The notes under the pieces: model-generated
What the model saw: only the letters and a program-made list of their open reading frames with translations
Told to the model about the DNA's origin: nothing
Database searches by the model: none
Assembly: GCA_949299135.1 (NCBI GenBank)
Contig: CASFZG010000003.1
Location: forward strand, 1-64,000
Length of the DNA: 64,000 bases
DNA from: an uncultured Phascolarctobacterium sp.
Lineage (GTDB): Bacteria > Bacillota > Negativicutes > Acidaminococcales > Acidaminococcaceae
Reading direction: 5' to 3'
Shown here: piece after piece, positions 1-6,839 of the stretch
Position numbering within the stretch: position 1 is the stretch's first letter
Layout: every line of letters starts with the position of its first letter
Program-made: the position numbers and the translations under genes

Positions 1-83
1 TTAAACATGCAGTATTCAACAGTTCCATTACCTGTAATATCTTTTAAATCTTTTTCATCTAACGGAAGTTCCGTATTTATCAT
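1..83 (-). CDS. Partial small peptide, possibly with a double-glycine-type leader
   Basis: Only the first 27 codons lie in the window; the gene runs off the left edge. It starts at an ATG behind a GAGGGCGG-like ribosome binding site. The visible peptide begins MINTELPLDEKDLKDITGNG and then has a Cys at residue 25. The stretch LDEKDLKDITGNG resembles the leaders of bacteriocins and other peptides exported by peptidase-containing ABC transporters (consensus LSxxELxxIxGG), but has GN where GG is usual. No transporter or modification gene is visible here, so the function is open. The gene lies just downstream of the autotransporter terminator and is read in the same direction. Confidence 0.5.
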   Translation of the reverse strand, partial: MINTELPLDEKDLKDITGNGTVEYCMF

Positions 84-137
84 TTTACCGCCCTCACATT
101 ATTTTAAAAATTATATTTTAATATTGGCAATGTTTTA

Positions 138-175
138 AAACAAAAGGGAGCAGAAGCCCCCTTTTGTTTTTTTAG
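138..175 (-). terminator. Intrinsic terminator of the autotransporter gene
   Basis: An inverted repeat of about 11 bp (AAACAAAAGGG / CCCCCTTTTGTTT) follows the autotransporter stop codon. It has A and T runs on both sides, so it could work in either direction. Confidence 0.8.
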
Positions 176-190
176 TTTTTAATGATTTAA

Positions 191-2404
191 TTAAAAGTCA
201 AAGCGAACGCCTGCGTTCCACTGCCACGGAGTATCAATTTCTCCACCTACTGCTTTTTCTACATCAAAGTATAGGTGAGATGTTTTACTGATGTTGATAT
301 TGGTGCCGATACCAAATTCAAACCAGCCGCCGCCAAGATCCTGTTCATAAGTAGCGCTCTGCCCGCCTTTAGTCATGGTTACGCTGGTGTCACCGTCAAA
401 GTCATACAGATAGCTTGCTTTTACATACACATTGCCTGCGCTGATATCTTTGCCTGCCGCAAAACCAACACGGCCTACTACGATGTTCATTGCGTCCTGT
501 GCTGCTTTTACATCATTGCTGGCAGTATAATTAGCACTGCTTAAATGTCCATAAGTCAGCTGCACCTGAGGTTCTACCCAGAAATCGTTACCTGCTTCAA
601 TGCGTTTGCCATATTCTGCGCTGAAAGCATAACCATTATTTCTATAATCACCGTTAACTTCCATACCAGCACGGTCAAATACATAAAATTCGTTATCCAA
701 GCGTGCATATTTAGCGCTCAAGTCAACATATTGTCCGTCATCGCCAACATAGGTACCGTATATGGTAAAGCCGGTGGACTGGTTTTCACCACTGCCGTTA
801 GCAAAGCTGCTCTTGCCTTCGGTACGGCTGATTGCTCCACCGATATACCAGTTACTGTCGCCTACTTTTTCATCATAACCTAATTGGTAGGTATTGTACT
901 GGTTGGTGATATCCAAATCGCCGCTTTCGCTTTCACCGCGTTTCATACGTGCCCAAATGCCAGCTTCACCGGTGCTGCTGCGCAGTTCGCCCATGCGCTG
1001 ATGCATTTCGTCGTTTTCTGCACGCCATGCCATAAATGCTACATTAGCAAGTTCAGTAATACCTGCATTTTTAACATTTTCGCCTTGTTTTACAGAACTA
1101 GTAACGATACCACCTTCACCGTCAGTTTTAGCAGTAATTTCACCAAGGATATCGCCTTCAGCGGCAGTTACGGTAATTTCTTTGTTGCCATTAGTAATAT
1201 TCATTACATCAGCTAAATCCTGCATACCTGCACTGATGTTATTTGCATCAAAGCTGTTGGTTACATTGCTGCTGCCTTTTAAGGTTAAACCTTCAGCTTT
1301 ATTTTGGCCAACGGTAATTTTGGTATCAAGGCTGTCAACCGCAACATTGGCATTATTACCGCTGATTGTAGAAACTTGGCTTTCACCCGTTACATTCCAT
1401 GTGGAAGCAGTACCCATATCTAAATCAATCGTACTGTTATTACTATCCATAGTAACAGTACCAGTCAGGCTGCCGTTAGTGCCCAACCCAAGGTCAATAT
1501 TGGATTTTTCTGTTGCACTTACATCACCTGTAATAACAGCTTGTTCAAGTTTATCATCACCAACAGTAATATTACCGTTTTTATCAGCTTTAATTGCACC
1601 GGTCACTTCAATGTTTTTGGCAGCAACAGTTACACCGCTATCACTACCATCTGTTCCATTATTAGCTCTTAATGCAGTTGCAGCATTAATTACAAGTTTT
1701 TCATCAGCAGTAATAGAAACAGAATTTTCATTTTTTAAATCACTGCTGTCTTGCCACTGTTGTCCATAAGAAGAAACAGCTGTACTGTTAGATTCAATAG
1801 TTACATTTTTACCGGTAATATTTACTTTTGAAGCAGTATAAGCTTCAGAAAGGCTTGCTGCACCAACAGCCACACCGCTATCAGTACCTAAATAAATATC
1901 ACCTTTAGCATTTAAAGTAATTTCGCCAGCAGCACCAGCACCATTACTTTGTGCAAATACTGCATTACCTGCATTTTGGATATTAATATTTTCAGCAGTA
2001 ACGTTTATTTTACCACCCATTGCGTGAAAAACTAACGGAGTATCTACAACGTTTTGAGTAGTAATATCACCATTAGCAGTAATATTAATCACGCTACCAT
2101 TACCATTGGTATAAAATACACTACCATCTCCACCCCACTGACCAGTAAGCGTAATATTATTTACATTACTTACTTCAGCAGTACCACTTACAGCAGATAC
2201 AGAAAATTGTTTATCACTTGCGCCTTCAAAAGTGATATTTTCAGTTCCATCTGTACCTTTGATAGTAGAATTTGCTGTTTGCGGACCTTCTAATACCTGC
2301 CCGTCACTTACAGTAATTTCTGCCGCACTTGCAACAAAAGGCGCAGCAAGCATTAAACTTAATACTACTGCATTTGTCAGTTTTTTACCATTCAATTTCA
2401 TCAT
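191..2404 (-). CDS. Autotransporter (type V secretion) adhesin-like surface protein
   Basis: The protein of about 737 residues starts with a signal peptide (charged start, hydrophobic core, cleavage near AASA/AE). A long passenger follows, rich in Asn, Thr, Gly and Ser, with repeated NITG/NVTIES/ITVG-type beta-helix strands (about residues 35-450). The last 270 or so residues look like a 12-stranded autotransporter beta-barrel: it begins near GIWARMKRGES, has alternating aromatic strands, and ends in VRFDF with the terminal Phe typical of outer-membrane proteins. The in-frame reading opens at an upstream TTG, but an AAAGGA ribosome site fits the ATG-ATG pair at 2404/2401 better. The passenger has no recognisable enzyme domain, so adhesion or surface display is an inference. 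The promoter is one of three with a G7 spacer, so expression may vary between cells. Confidence 0.88.
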   Translation of the reverse strand: MMKLNGKKLTNAVVLSLMLAAPFVASAAEITVSDGQVLEGPQTANSTIKGTDGTENITFEGASDKQFSVSAVSGTAEVSNVNNITLTGQWGGDGSVFYTNGNGSVINITANGDITTQNVVDTPLVFHAMGGKINVTAENINIQNAGNAVFAQSNGAGAAGEITLNAKGDIYLGTDSGVAVGAASLSEAYTASKVNITGKNVTIESNSTAVSSYGQQWQDSSDLKNENSVSITADEKLVINAATALRANNGTDGSDSGVTVAAKNIEVTGAIKADKNGNITVGDDKLEQAVITGDVSATEKSNIDLGLGTNGSLTGTVTMDSNNSTIDLDMGTASTWNVTGESQVSTISGNNANVAVDSLDTKITVGQNKAEGLTLKGSSNVTNSFDANNISAGMQDLADVMNITNGNKEITVTAAEGDILGEITAKTDGEGGIVTSSVKQGENVKNAGITELANVAFMAWRAENDEMHQRMGELRSSTGEAGIWARMKRGESESGDLDITNQYNTYQLGYDEKVGDSNWYIGGAISRTEGKSSFANGSGENQSTGFTIYGTYVGDDGQYVDLSAKYARLDNEFYVFDRAGMEVNGDYRNNGYAFSAEYGKRIEAGNDFWVEPQVQLTYGHLSSANYTASNDVKAAQDAMNIVVGRVGFAAGKDISAGNVYVKASYLYDFDGDTSVTMTKGGQSATYEQDLGGGWFEFGIGTNINISKTSHLYFDVEKAVGGEIDTPWQWNAGVRFDF

Positions 2405-2469
2405 GGTCATTCCTTTCAAAATTTTTCGCCAATTATTTTATATCAATCGATACATTGGGCGTTACTAAA

Positions 2470-2539
2470 ATTATAGCACATATTTACCCCCCCGCAAGAC
2501 TTAAACTTTCGATGTAAATCGAACTCTTCAAGGTCTTGC
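2470..2539 (-). promoter_or_regulatory. G7-spacer promoter of the autotransporter gene, with upstream palindrome
   Basis: On the minus strand, -35 TTGCGG (2492-2497), a 16-bp spacer containing seven consecutive G (2487-2493, overlapping the -35 box), and -10 TATAAT (2470-2475). The -35 box overlaps one arm of an inverted repeat (GCAAGAC at 2494-2500, GTCTTGC at 2533-2539) with a smaller inner repeat, TTCGAT/ATCGAA. The same arrangement recurs at 27.5 and 38.5 kb. Confidence 0.75.
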
Positions 2540-2606
2540 AACTGGTAACCTTTTTTTGTTAAGCGTAACTTTTCAGTTTAGCATAAAAAATTTTGCAAAA
2601 ACAGTC

Positions 2607-2636
2607 TTGTCAAACAGCATAATCTTTTACTATTAT
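2607..2636 (+). promoter_or_regulatory. Putative promoter of the sigma-like gene
   Basis: TTGTCA (2607-2612), an 18-bp spacer, and TATTAT (2631-2636), about 60 bp upstream of the TTG start. It diverges from the autotransporter promoter. Confidence 0.5.
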
Positions 2637-2697
2637 TATTTTTGCCGCTTTGGTGCGCACCGTTTTGGCGAATAAACACATCAAGGAGGTTCAGCTT

Positions 2698-3291
2698 TTG
2701 AACGACAATAATTGCACAACTAAACACTGGACGGATTACAATGAGCAGGAAAAATTAACAAGGCAGCTTATTACCGCCGCGCAAAACGGCGACCGCACTG
2801 CACTGGAAAGGCTTTGTATTTTTTACGAGCCTTTGTTTAAAAAGGAAATGCGGAGAGAAATTTTTTATAACTCTATCGGTTATGAAGAAGGTTTAAGTTT
2901 GGCACGCCTTAAATTTATAGAGCTTGTTTTAAATTATAACGGCGCTGATTTTAGCCACTTTGCGGGCTATGTCCGCTGCCGAATTCATTTCGCGCTTTAT
3001 GATGAAATGAAAAAAGCGTGGAATCGTGAGAATAATGAAACCGCTATCCCCGTCGGCGATGATAGCGATACGCCCGCACTTGCCGATGACATGATTGAGC
3101 GCGAGGAGCTTGCCATATTATTGAAGCTAGCTTTAAAGAAGCTAACCGAGAAACAAAGAAACACCATTAAAGCCTTATACTTTGATGGTTACAACGGTAA
3201 GGAAATTGCCGCCAAAGAAAAAATAACGCCTGCTATGGTTAGTAAAAACCATAAACAGGCGTTAAAAATTTTACGCGGTAATATTGCGTAA
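2698..3291 (+). CDS. Sigma-70-like RNA polymerase sigma factor, 197 aa
   Basis: The protein has the two-domain build of small sigma-70 family members. The N-terminal part resembles region 2 (residues ~15-100: AAQNGDRTALERLCIFYEPL, then a YVRCRIHFALYDEMKKAW helix). A short acidic linker follows, then a C-terminal region-4-like helix-turn-helix (LTEKQRNTIKALYFDGYNGK, then EIAAKEKITPAMVSKNHKQA, residues ~145-190). The reading is open further upstream from a GTG at 2650, but the AAGGAGG ribosome site eight bases before the TTG at 2698 sets the start. No anti-sigma gene adjoins it. It is divergent from the autotransporter. It may be a specialised or degenerate sigma factor; its target promoters are unknown, and a role at the G7 promoters is speculation. 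Confidence 0.8.
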   Translation: MNDNNCTTKHWTDYNEQEKLTRQLITAAQNGDRTALERLCIFYEPLFKKEMRREIFYNSIGYEEGLSLARLKFIELVLNYNGADFSHFAGYVRCRIHFALYDEMKKAWNRENNETAIPVGDDSDTPALADDMIEREELAILLKLALKKLTEKQRNTIKALYFDGYNGKEIAAKEKITPAMVSKNHKQALKILRGNIA

Positions 3292-3306
3292 CTGATTTAT
3301 AAAGAT

Positions 3307-3340
3307 AAAAAGCTCTCATACAAAAGTATGAGAGCTTTTT
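3307..3340 (+). terminator. Terminator of the sigma-like gene
   Basis: Perfect 15-bp hairpin AAAAAGCTCTCATAC / GTATGAGAGCTTTTT with an AAAA loop, 16 bp after the stop codon. Confidence 0.92.
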
Positions 3341-3347
3341 ATGTTAT

Positions 3348-3375
3348 TTGACTTTTTGGTTTTGTTTGTTATAAT
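3348..3375 (+). promoter_or_regulatory. Promoter of antisense RNA, toxin locus 1
   Basis: TTGACT (3348-3353), 16-bp spacer, TATAAT (3370-3375). The matching promoter of locus 2 at 39481-39508 has the same boxes and spacing. Confidence 0.8.
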
Positions 3376-3381
3376 AATTAT

Positions 3382-3484
3382 AGAAATACAAATGGCTGCC
3401 GATAGACGGTTAGCCCAATTTATTAGGATTTATAAGAAATAAACCGCTAAGTTTGCTAGGCTGTGGCGGTTTATTTCTGTTTTC
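3382..3484 (+). ncRNA. Putative antitoxin RNA of type I toxin-antitoxin-like locus 1
   Basis: From the plus-strand promoter, a transcript of about 100 nt would start near 3382 and end after the hairpin AGAAATAAACCGC / GCGGTTTATTTCT (3435-3477), followed by GTTTTC. It contains no convincing ORF. Its 3' part is complementary to the 3' end of the small peptide gene, including the last codons, so the two RNAs converge on one shared terminator. This is the layout of Fst/RNAII and TxpA/RatA-type systems. Its 5' end resembles the toxin leader's 5' end (CTGCC..ACGGTTAGCCC), so the locus is flanked by inverted copies. Confidence 0.65.
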
Positions 3485-3569
3485 TGGCAAAATCTTTTCC
3501 GAAGGTATAACCAATAGAAAAAATTGTTACTGTATAACCTATTATGGCTAAAAAATCAATAACATCCAT
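3471..3569 (-). CDS. Small hydrophobic peptide, putative type I toxin (copy 1), 32 aa
   Basis: A 32-codon gene starting at an ATG behind a strong GGAGGGG ribosome site. The peptide begins MDVIDFLAIIGYTVTIFSIG and has a single transmembrane segment (about residues 5-23) with a charged C-terminus ending in KQK. The longer in-frame reading from 3674 runs through the untranslated leader; the equivalent reading in copy 2 stops early, so the short form is right. The copy at 39597-39695 has the same length and 17 of 32 identical residues, including the core IGYT.TIFS.GY. By layout and peptide type it resembles membrane-acting type I toxins, but I do not recognise a named family. Confidence 0.72.
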   Translation of the reverse strand: MDVIDFLAIIGYTVTIFSIGYTFGKDFARKQK

Positions 3570-3736
3570 ACTATCCCCTCCTTCATAGTATTTCCGGCAA
3601 GCCGGATTTCTATTTATCGGAGGGTCACAGTCCCTCCGTTGGAGGGCTAACCGCCTACCGTTATGGCAGCACATTTGCTTTATTTATGGCAGCACATTTG
3701 CTTTATTATTCTAACAGAAAATTATAAACGTGTAAA
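3570..3736 (-). promoter_or_regulatory. Promoter and structured leader of toxin mRNA 1, with a tandem duplication
   Basis: Promoter: TTTACA (3731-3736), 17-bp spacer, TAGAAT (3708-3713); start near 3701. The leader carries CCCTCC twice, able to pair with the GGAGGG ribosome site, as is usual for type I toxin mRNAs kept untranslated by folding. A 22-23-bp segment (TTATGGCAGCACATTTGCTT plus a few bases, 3661-3705) is present twice in tandem here but once in locus 2. Confidence 0.65.
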
Positions 3737-3762
3737 GATATTATTAACATATTATTAAAACC

Positions 3763-3816
3763 AAAACTGCATTTGCCTTTCTGCCAAAACAGATTGGAAA
3801 GTGCAGTTATTTTTTA
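3763..3816 (-). terminator. Putative terminator of the zinc-ribbon protein gene
   Basis: An inverted repeat AACTGCA / TGCAGTT with inner CTTTC/GAAAG pairing lies just after the stop. On the minus strand it is followed by a weakly T-rich run. Confidence 0.55.
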
Positions 3817-3823
3817 CTTATTA

Positions 3824-4231
3824 TTAAAATCCACCCAGAATGCTGCTGATTAAGTAATACACAACGCCGATGGCGGCAACTACGATAAACAACGGCATAA
3901 AGAAAATAAACAGCGCGATTAAAACGGCGATAATCAACAAAACGCCAAGCAAGCCACCGCCGCAGCCGTTAAGGTTTTTAACATAAATCTTCGGGCCGCT
4001 GCCGTTTTTATTGCTGTATTCCTCACGGCGTTCATAGCGTTCGCGTTGTTCCGGCCTGCGCTCGTCCTTATCGGCGGTTTCTTCGTAGCCGCTTTCGTCA
4101 ATCGTTACACCTTCAAATTCATCACGCTCGCGCGGATTGAGGACAGTTGCCTCAATTTCAAAACGGTAATGGCAGTACGGGCATTCCTGTGTGCCGCGTG
4201 GTACTTCCCTGCCGCAAAAATTACATTTCAT
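3824..4231 (-). CDS. Zinc-ribbon membrane protein, 135 aa
   Basis: The N-terminus holds a four-cysteine zinc ribbon (CNFCG..CPYC, residues 3-20). An acidic/basic, probably unfolded linker rich in Glu and Arg follows (about residues 40-85). A Gly-rich hydrophobic C-terminus (GCGGGLLGVLLIIAVLIALF onward) is long enough for one or two membrane segments. Such small zinc-ribbon membrane proteins are common in Firmicutes without an assigned function. It starts 11 bp after the stop of the 519-aa gene, so the two are probably co-transcribed. No enzyme motif is visible. Confidence 0.75.
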   Translation of the reverse strand: MKCNFCGREVPRGTQECPYCHYRFEIEATVLNPRERDEFEGVTIDESGYEETADKDERRPEQRERYERREEYSNKNGSGPKIYVKNLNGCGGGLLGVLLIIAVLIALFIFFMPLFIVVAAIGVVYYLISSILGGF

Positions 4232-4242
4232 AAATTTCTCCT

Positions 4243-5802
4243 TTACATATGGGCGCTCATCAGCATTACCAAAAGGCCTTCTTCGTTGCTGTAACGCGGG
4301 TCGTGTTCTTCAACATTCAGCGCCTGCGCGATATATTCTGCCACCGTGCGCATTTTCTCTGCTTCCACGCCGCAGAATTTGGCAATATGCTCGTCAAAAA
4401 AGGTGTAAGCGCCGTTCAGCCTGATAAAAGTATAAATAACGCCCGCCGTCCATTCGGTTTCGCTGTAAGATCCGTTTACCGCACCGGCAGCTTCCAAATC
4501 GCACCACATCTGCGTTGCCAGCCTTACATCGGCCACGGAAAAATAATTTTTCAGCATGGTGTTTTTTAAAAGCCCTGCAACCAGAGTGTCATCGCGGTAA
4601 GGCGCGGCGTTGTATTTTGTATGTTCGGTATAGTTGTTAAAGTTGCGGTGCGCAATGCCGGCGGCGTATAAAAATGTCATGTTGCGCAGCACCATTGGGT
4701 AGCTTGCGCTGAACCACTGCCACGTCGGCTTTTGCTGCTGCACGCTTACCCATTCGTAGGTGCGCTTTAAAGTGTCGCGCAAAAACAGGGTGTTGACGCG
4801 CTCAATTTTGTAGCCGCGCACATTATCCGTCAGCATGTTGCCGTTGTAAAAAATATGCCCGATAAACAGCATATCCGTGGTATCAAAATCTTCGTTCAGC
4901 GGCAGGTTCAGCTGGTAGGTTTCATTGCTTAAAAAGTCGCGGCACAGGTATGCGCCTTCGTCTGTAAAGCCCTGCACCTTAAAAATTACCAGCCGTGCAG
5001 AAAGGAACTCCTCCAGAATGTCGCTGTTGCGCCGTGCAAAATCAGCGTCGTAACGCCCGCCGTCCTTGCAGCACACAGCGCGGTAAAAATATTCCAGCGG
5101 GTGCATGTCGCGCAGCATCAGGCGGTAATCCAGCAAAAAGTAATCCCAAAAGGAATTAACTGCTTCTTCCCTGCTTTTGGCAGATTCGTTCAGCGCGCTG
5201 CCGAAAACGCCGTGGTATAAAACCGTTGCACGTTCCAAATCAACGCTGAACTGCGTGTCGGTAAAAAATTCGTGCATGGCGGCATAAATTTCCTGCATAC
5301 GCTCGCCGACGTTTAAAAATATTTTGTTGGCCGCGTCCGGCACGGTATGGCGTGTGCGCGCCTTATGCCCTTCGGCAAAGCTGCCGTCCGGATTGATGAT
5401 GTGCATCGTACAGCCATCTAAAAGTTTGGCTGCTGCGTCAAGCGGCGCACCGGCGTCAGAAATTACCTTTTTCTTTTGCAGGTAGGCGTACAGCCTTCCG
5501 CAGGTTTCCAAAAAATATTTTGTATGTTCATAATCAGCTTCAAATTCCGATACGTTGCGTCCGCACCATGCCACACAGTCCACAAAATCATCGGCGCTCA
5601 TGTCGCCCAAAAGCAGTTCCGTGTTGCCAAGGTACAGGCACAGCATCGTCAGCTGGTCCCAAATATCGTATAATTCTTCCGGCGTTTTGCCCTGCCACGC
5701 TTCCGTGCGCAAAAAGCCGTCCGCATATTCACGGCGAAGCAGAAAATTCCAGCCCGGGTCATGCCCGTAGAAATCCTCTACCAAATCGTAAACATTATCC
5801 AT
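4243..5802 (-). CDS. Unrecognised cytoplasmic protein, 519 aa
   Basis: I do not recognise the family. The protein is acidic, rich in Asp, Glu and aromatic residues, with no signal peptide and no membrane segment. Predicted content is mostly helical, with repeated Trp/Tyr-rich patches such as WQWFSASYPMVLRNMTFLYA (about residues 365-385). It contains scattered Cys and His (CTMHIINPDG, CCKDGG) but no classic zinc or nucleotide-binding motif. The length and normal codon use argue for a real gene. It is followed closely by the zinc-ribbon protein gene and preceded by a short AT-rich promoter region (5803-5875). A helical-repeat scaffold is possible, but this is only an impression. Confidence 0.7.
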   Translation of the reverse strand: MDNVYDLVEDFYGHDPGWNFLLRREYADGFLRTEAWQGKTPEELYDIWDQLTMLCLYLGNTELLLGDMSADDFVDCVAWCGRNVSEFEADYEHTKYFLETCGRLYAYLQKKKVISDAGAPLDAAAKLLDGCTMHIINPDGSFAEGHKARTRHTVPDAANKIFLNVGERMQEIYAAMHEFFTDTQFSVDLERATVLYHGVFGSALNESAKSREEAVNSFWDYFLLDYRLMLRDMHPLEYFYRAVCCKDGGRYDADFARRNSDILEEFLSARLVIFKVQGFTDEGAYLCRDFLSNETYQLNLPLNEDFDTTDMLFIGHIFYNGNMLTDNVRGYKIERVNTLFLRDTLKRTYEWVSVQQQKPTWQWFSASYPMVLRNMTFLYAAGIAHRNFNNYTEHTKYNAAPYRDDTLVAGLLKNTMLKNYFSVADVRLATQMWCDLEAAGAVNGSYSETEWTAGVIYTFIRLNGAYTFFDEHIAKFCGVEAEKMRTVAEYIAQALNVEEHDPRYSNEEGLLVMLMSAHM

Positions 5803-5879
5803 TCTCTATAAAATACCTCTTTCTGTGATAGCTTATTATAACATATCCCCAGCGCTGCTACAACAACGGCAGTATCTAT

Positions 5880-5906
5880 AAAAAAGAACGGCCTTGCAGC
5901 CGCTCT
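5880..5906 (-). terminator. Terminator of the ylbF-murB operon
   Basis: Hairpin GAGCGGC / GCCGTTC (5886-5905) followed on the minus strand by a run of T, shortly after the murB stop. Confidence 0.75.
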
Positions 5907-5921
5907 CCGTAAATCGCTGTT

Positions 5922-6839
5922 TTATTCTTCGCCGATAACCAGCACTTCGGGGTGAAGCTCCACACCGGCTTTTTCCATAACAATCCTGCGCACGTCCGCG
6001 ATAAGCTGCAAAACGTCTGCCGCCGTCGCGCTGCCGCGGTTGACGACAAACCCCGCATGCTTTTCGGATACCTGTGCGCCGCCGACGGTGTAGCCTTTAA
6101 GCCCTGCCTGCTCAATCAGCGTACCGGCAAAATGTCCGGGCGGGCGTTTAAACATACTGCCCGCGCTCGGCAGTTCCAGCGGCTGTTTGCTGATGCGCCT
6201 GCTGCTGAAATCGTCCATCATTGCTTTAATGGCGTCTTTGTCGCCCGGCTGCATTTTAAGGCAGACTTCGGTAATAATATAGCCGCTTTGCTGCAAACTG
6301 GTTTTACGGTAACCAAACTGCAAATCCTCCGCCGTAAATTCCATGGCTTTGCCCGCCATGTCCATTACGCGCACGCTTTCCACAACGCATTTCATCTCGC
6401 CGTTGTAAGCGCCGGCGTTCATGTAAACCGCACCGCCTATGCTGCCCGGTATGCCGACGGCAAATTCCATGCCGCTCAAACCACATTCCCACGCCTTGCG
6501 TGATGCCAGCGCCAGCGAATAGCCTGCGCCAAAATACAGGCGCTCGCCGTCCTGACGGAAGGTTTTCAGCGCATTGCCGATTTTGATGACAAGCCCGCGG
6601 ATGCCTTTATCGCGCACCAGCACGTTGCTGCCGTTGCCTAAAATCGTTACCGGCACTCCGCAATCGCGCGCCGCCGCCAAAGCCTGTGCCAAAGTGTCAG
6701 CATCCTGCGGCTGCACCAAAATATCGGCCGGGCCGCCGATTTTAAACGAAGTGTGCTTCTTCATCGGCTCATTGCAAAAAACATGCCCAGGCATTTTCTG
6801 TTTTAAAATTTCTGCTAACTGATTAACGGAATTATTCAC
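5922..6839 (-). CDS. murB: UDP-N-acetylenolpyruvoylglucosamine reductase MurB
   Basis: MurB reduces UDP-GlcNAc-enolpyruvate to UDP-MurNAc with NADPH and FAD, the second committed step of peptidoglycan synthesis. At 305 aa this is the short type II form found in Firmicutes. Visible motifs: the FAD-binding part KHTSFKIGGPADILVQPQD (residues ~28-46), ILGNGSNVLVRD, the GMEFAVGIPGSIGGAVYMNA segment, and the C-terminal SAGSMFKRPPGHFAGTLIEQ that carries the catalytic Ser and part of the substrate site. The conserved C-terminal Glu (ELHPEVLVIGE) is also present. The start is a GTG that overlaps the ylbF stop, with AAGGAAG six bases upstream, so the genes are translationally linked. Confidence 0.96.
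   Translation of the reverse strand: MNNSVNQLAEILKQKMPGHVFCNEPMKKHTSFKIGGPADILVQPQDADTLAQALAAARDCGVPVTILGNGSNVLVRDKGIRGLVIKIGNALKTFRQDGERLYFGAGYSLALASRKAWECGLSGMEFAVGIPGSIGGAVYMNAGAYNGEMKCVVESVRVMDMAGKAMEFTAEDLQFGYRKTSLQQSGYIITEVCLKMQPGDKDAIKAMMDDFSSRRISKQPLELPSAGSMFKRPPGHFAGTLIEQAGLKGYTVGGAQVSEKHAGFVVNRGSATAADVLQLIADVRRIVMEKAGVELHPEVLVIGEE

Noticed and set aside
545-1769. Several plus-strand frames opposite the autotransporter gene
   Set aside because: They arise from the repetitive Thr/Asn/Gly coding on the other strand; none has a ribosome site.
3570-3674. N-terminal extension of toxin peptide 1 to 67 residues
   Set aside because: It translates the folded leader; the equivalent frame in locus 2 is closed by a stop codon after 19 codons, and the strong ribosome site fits the 32-codon form.
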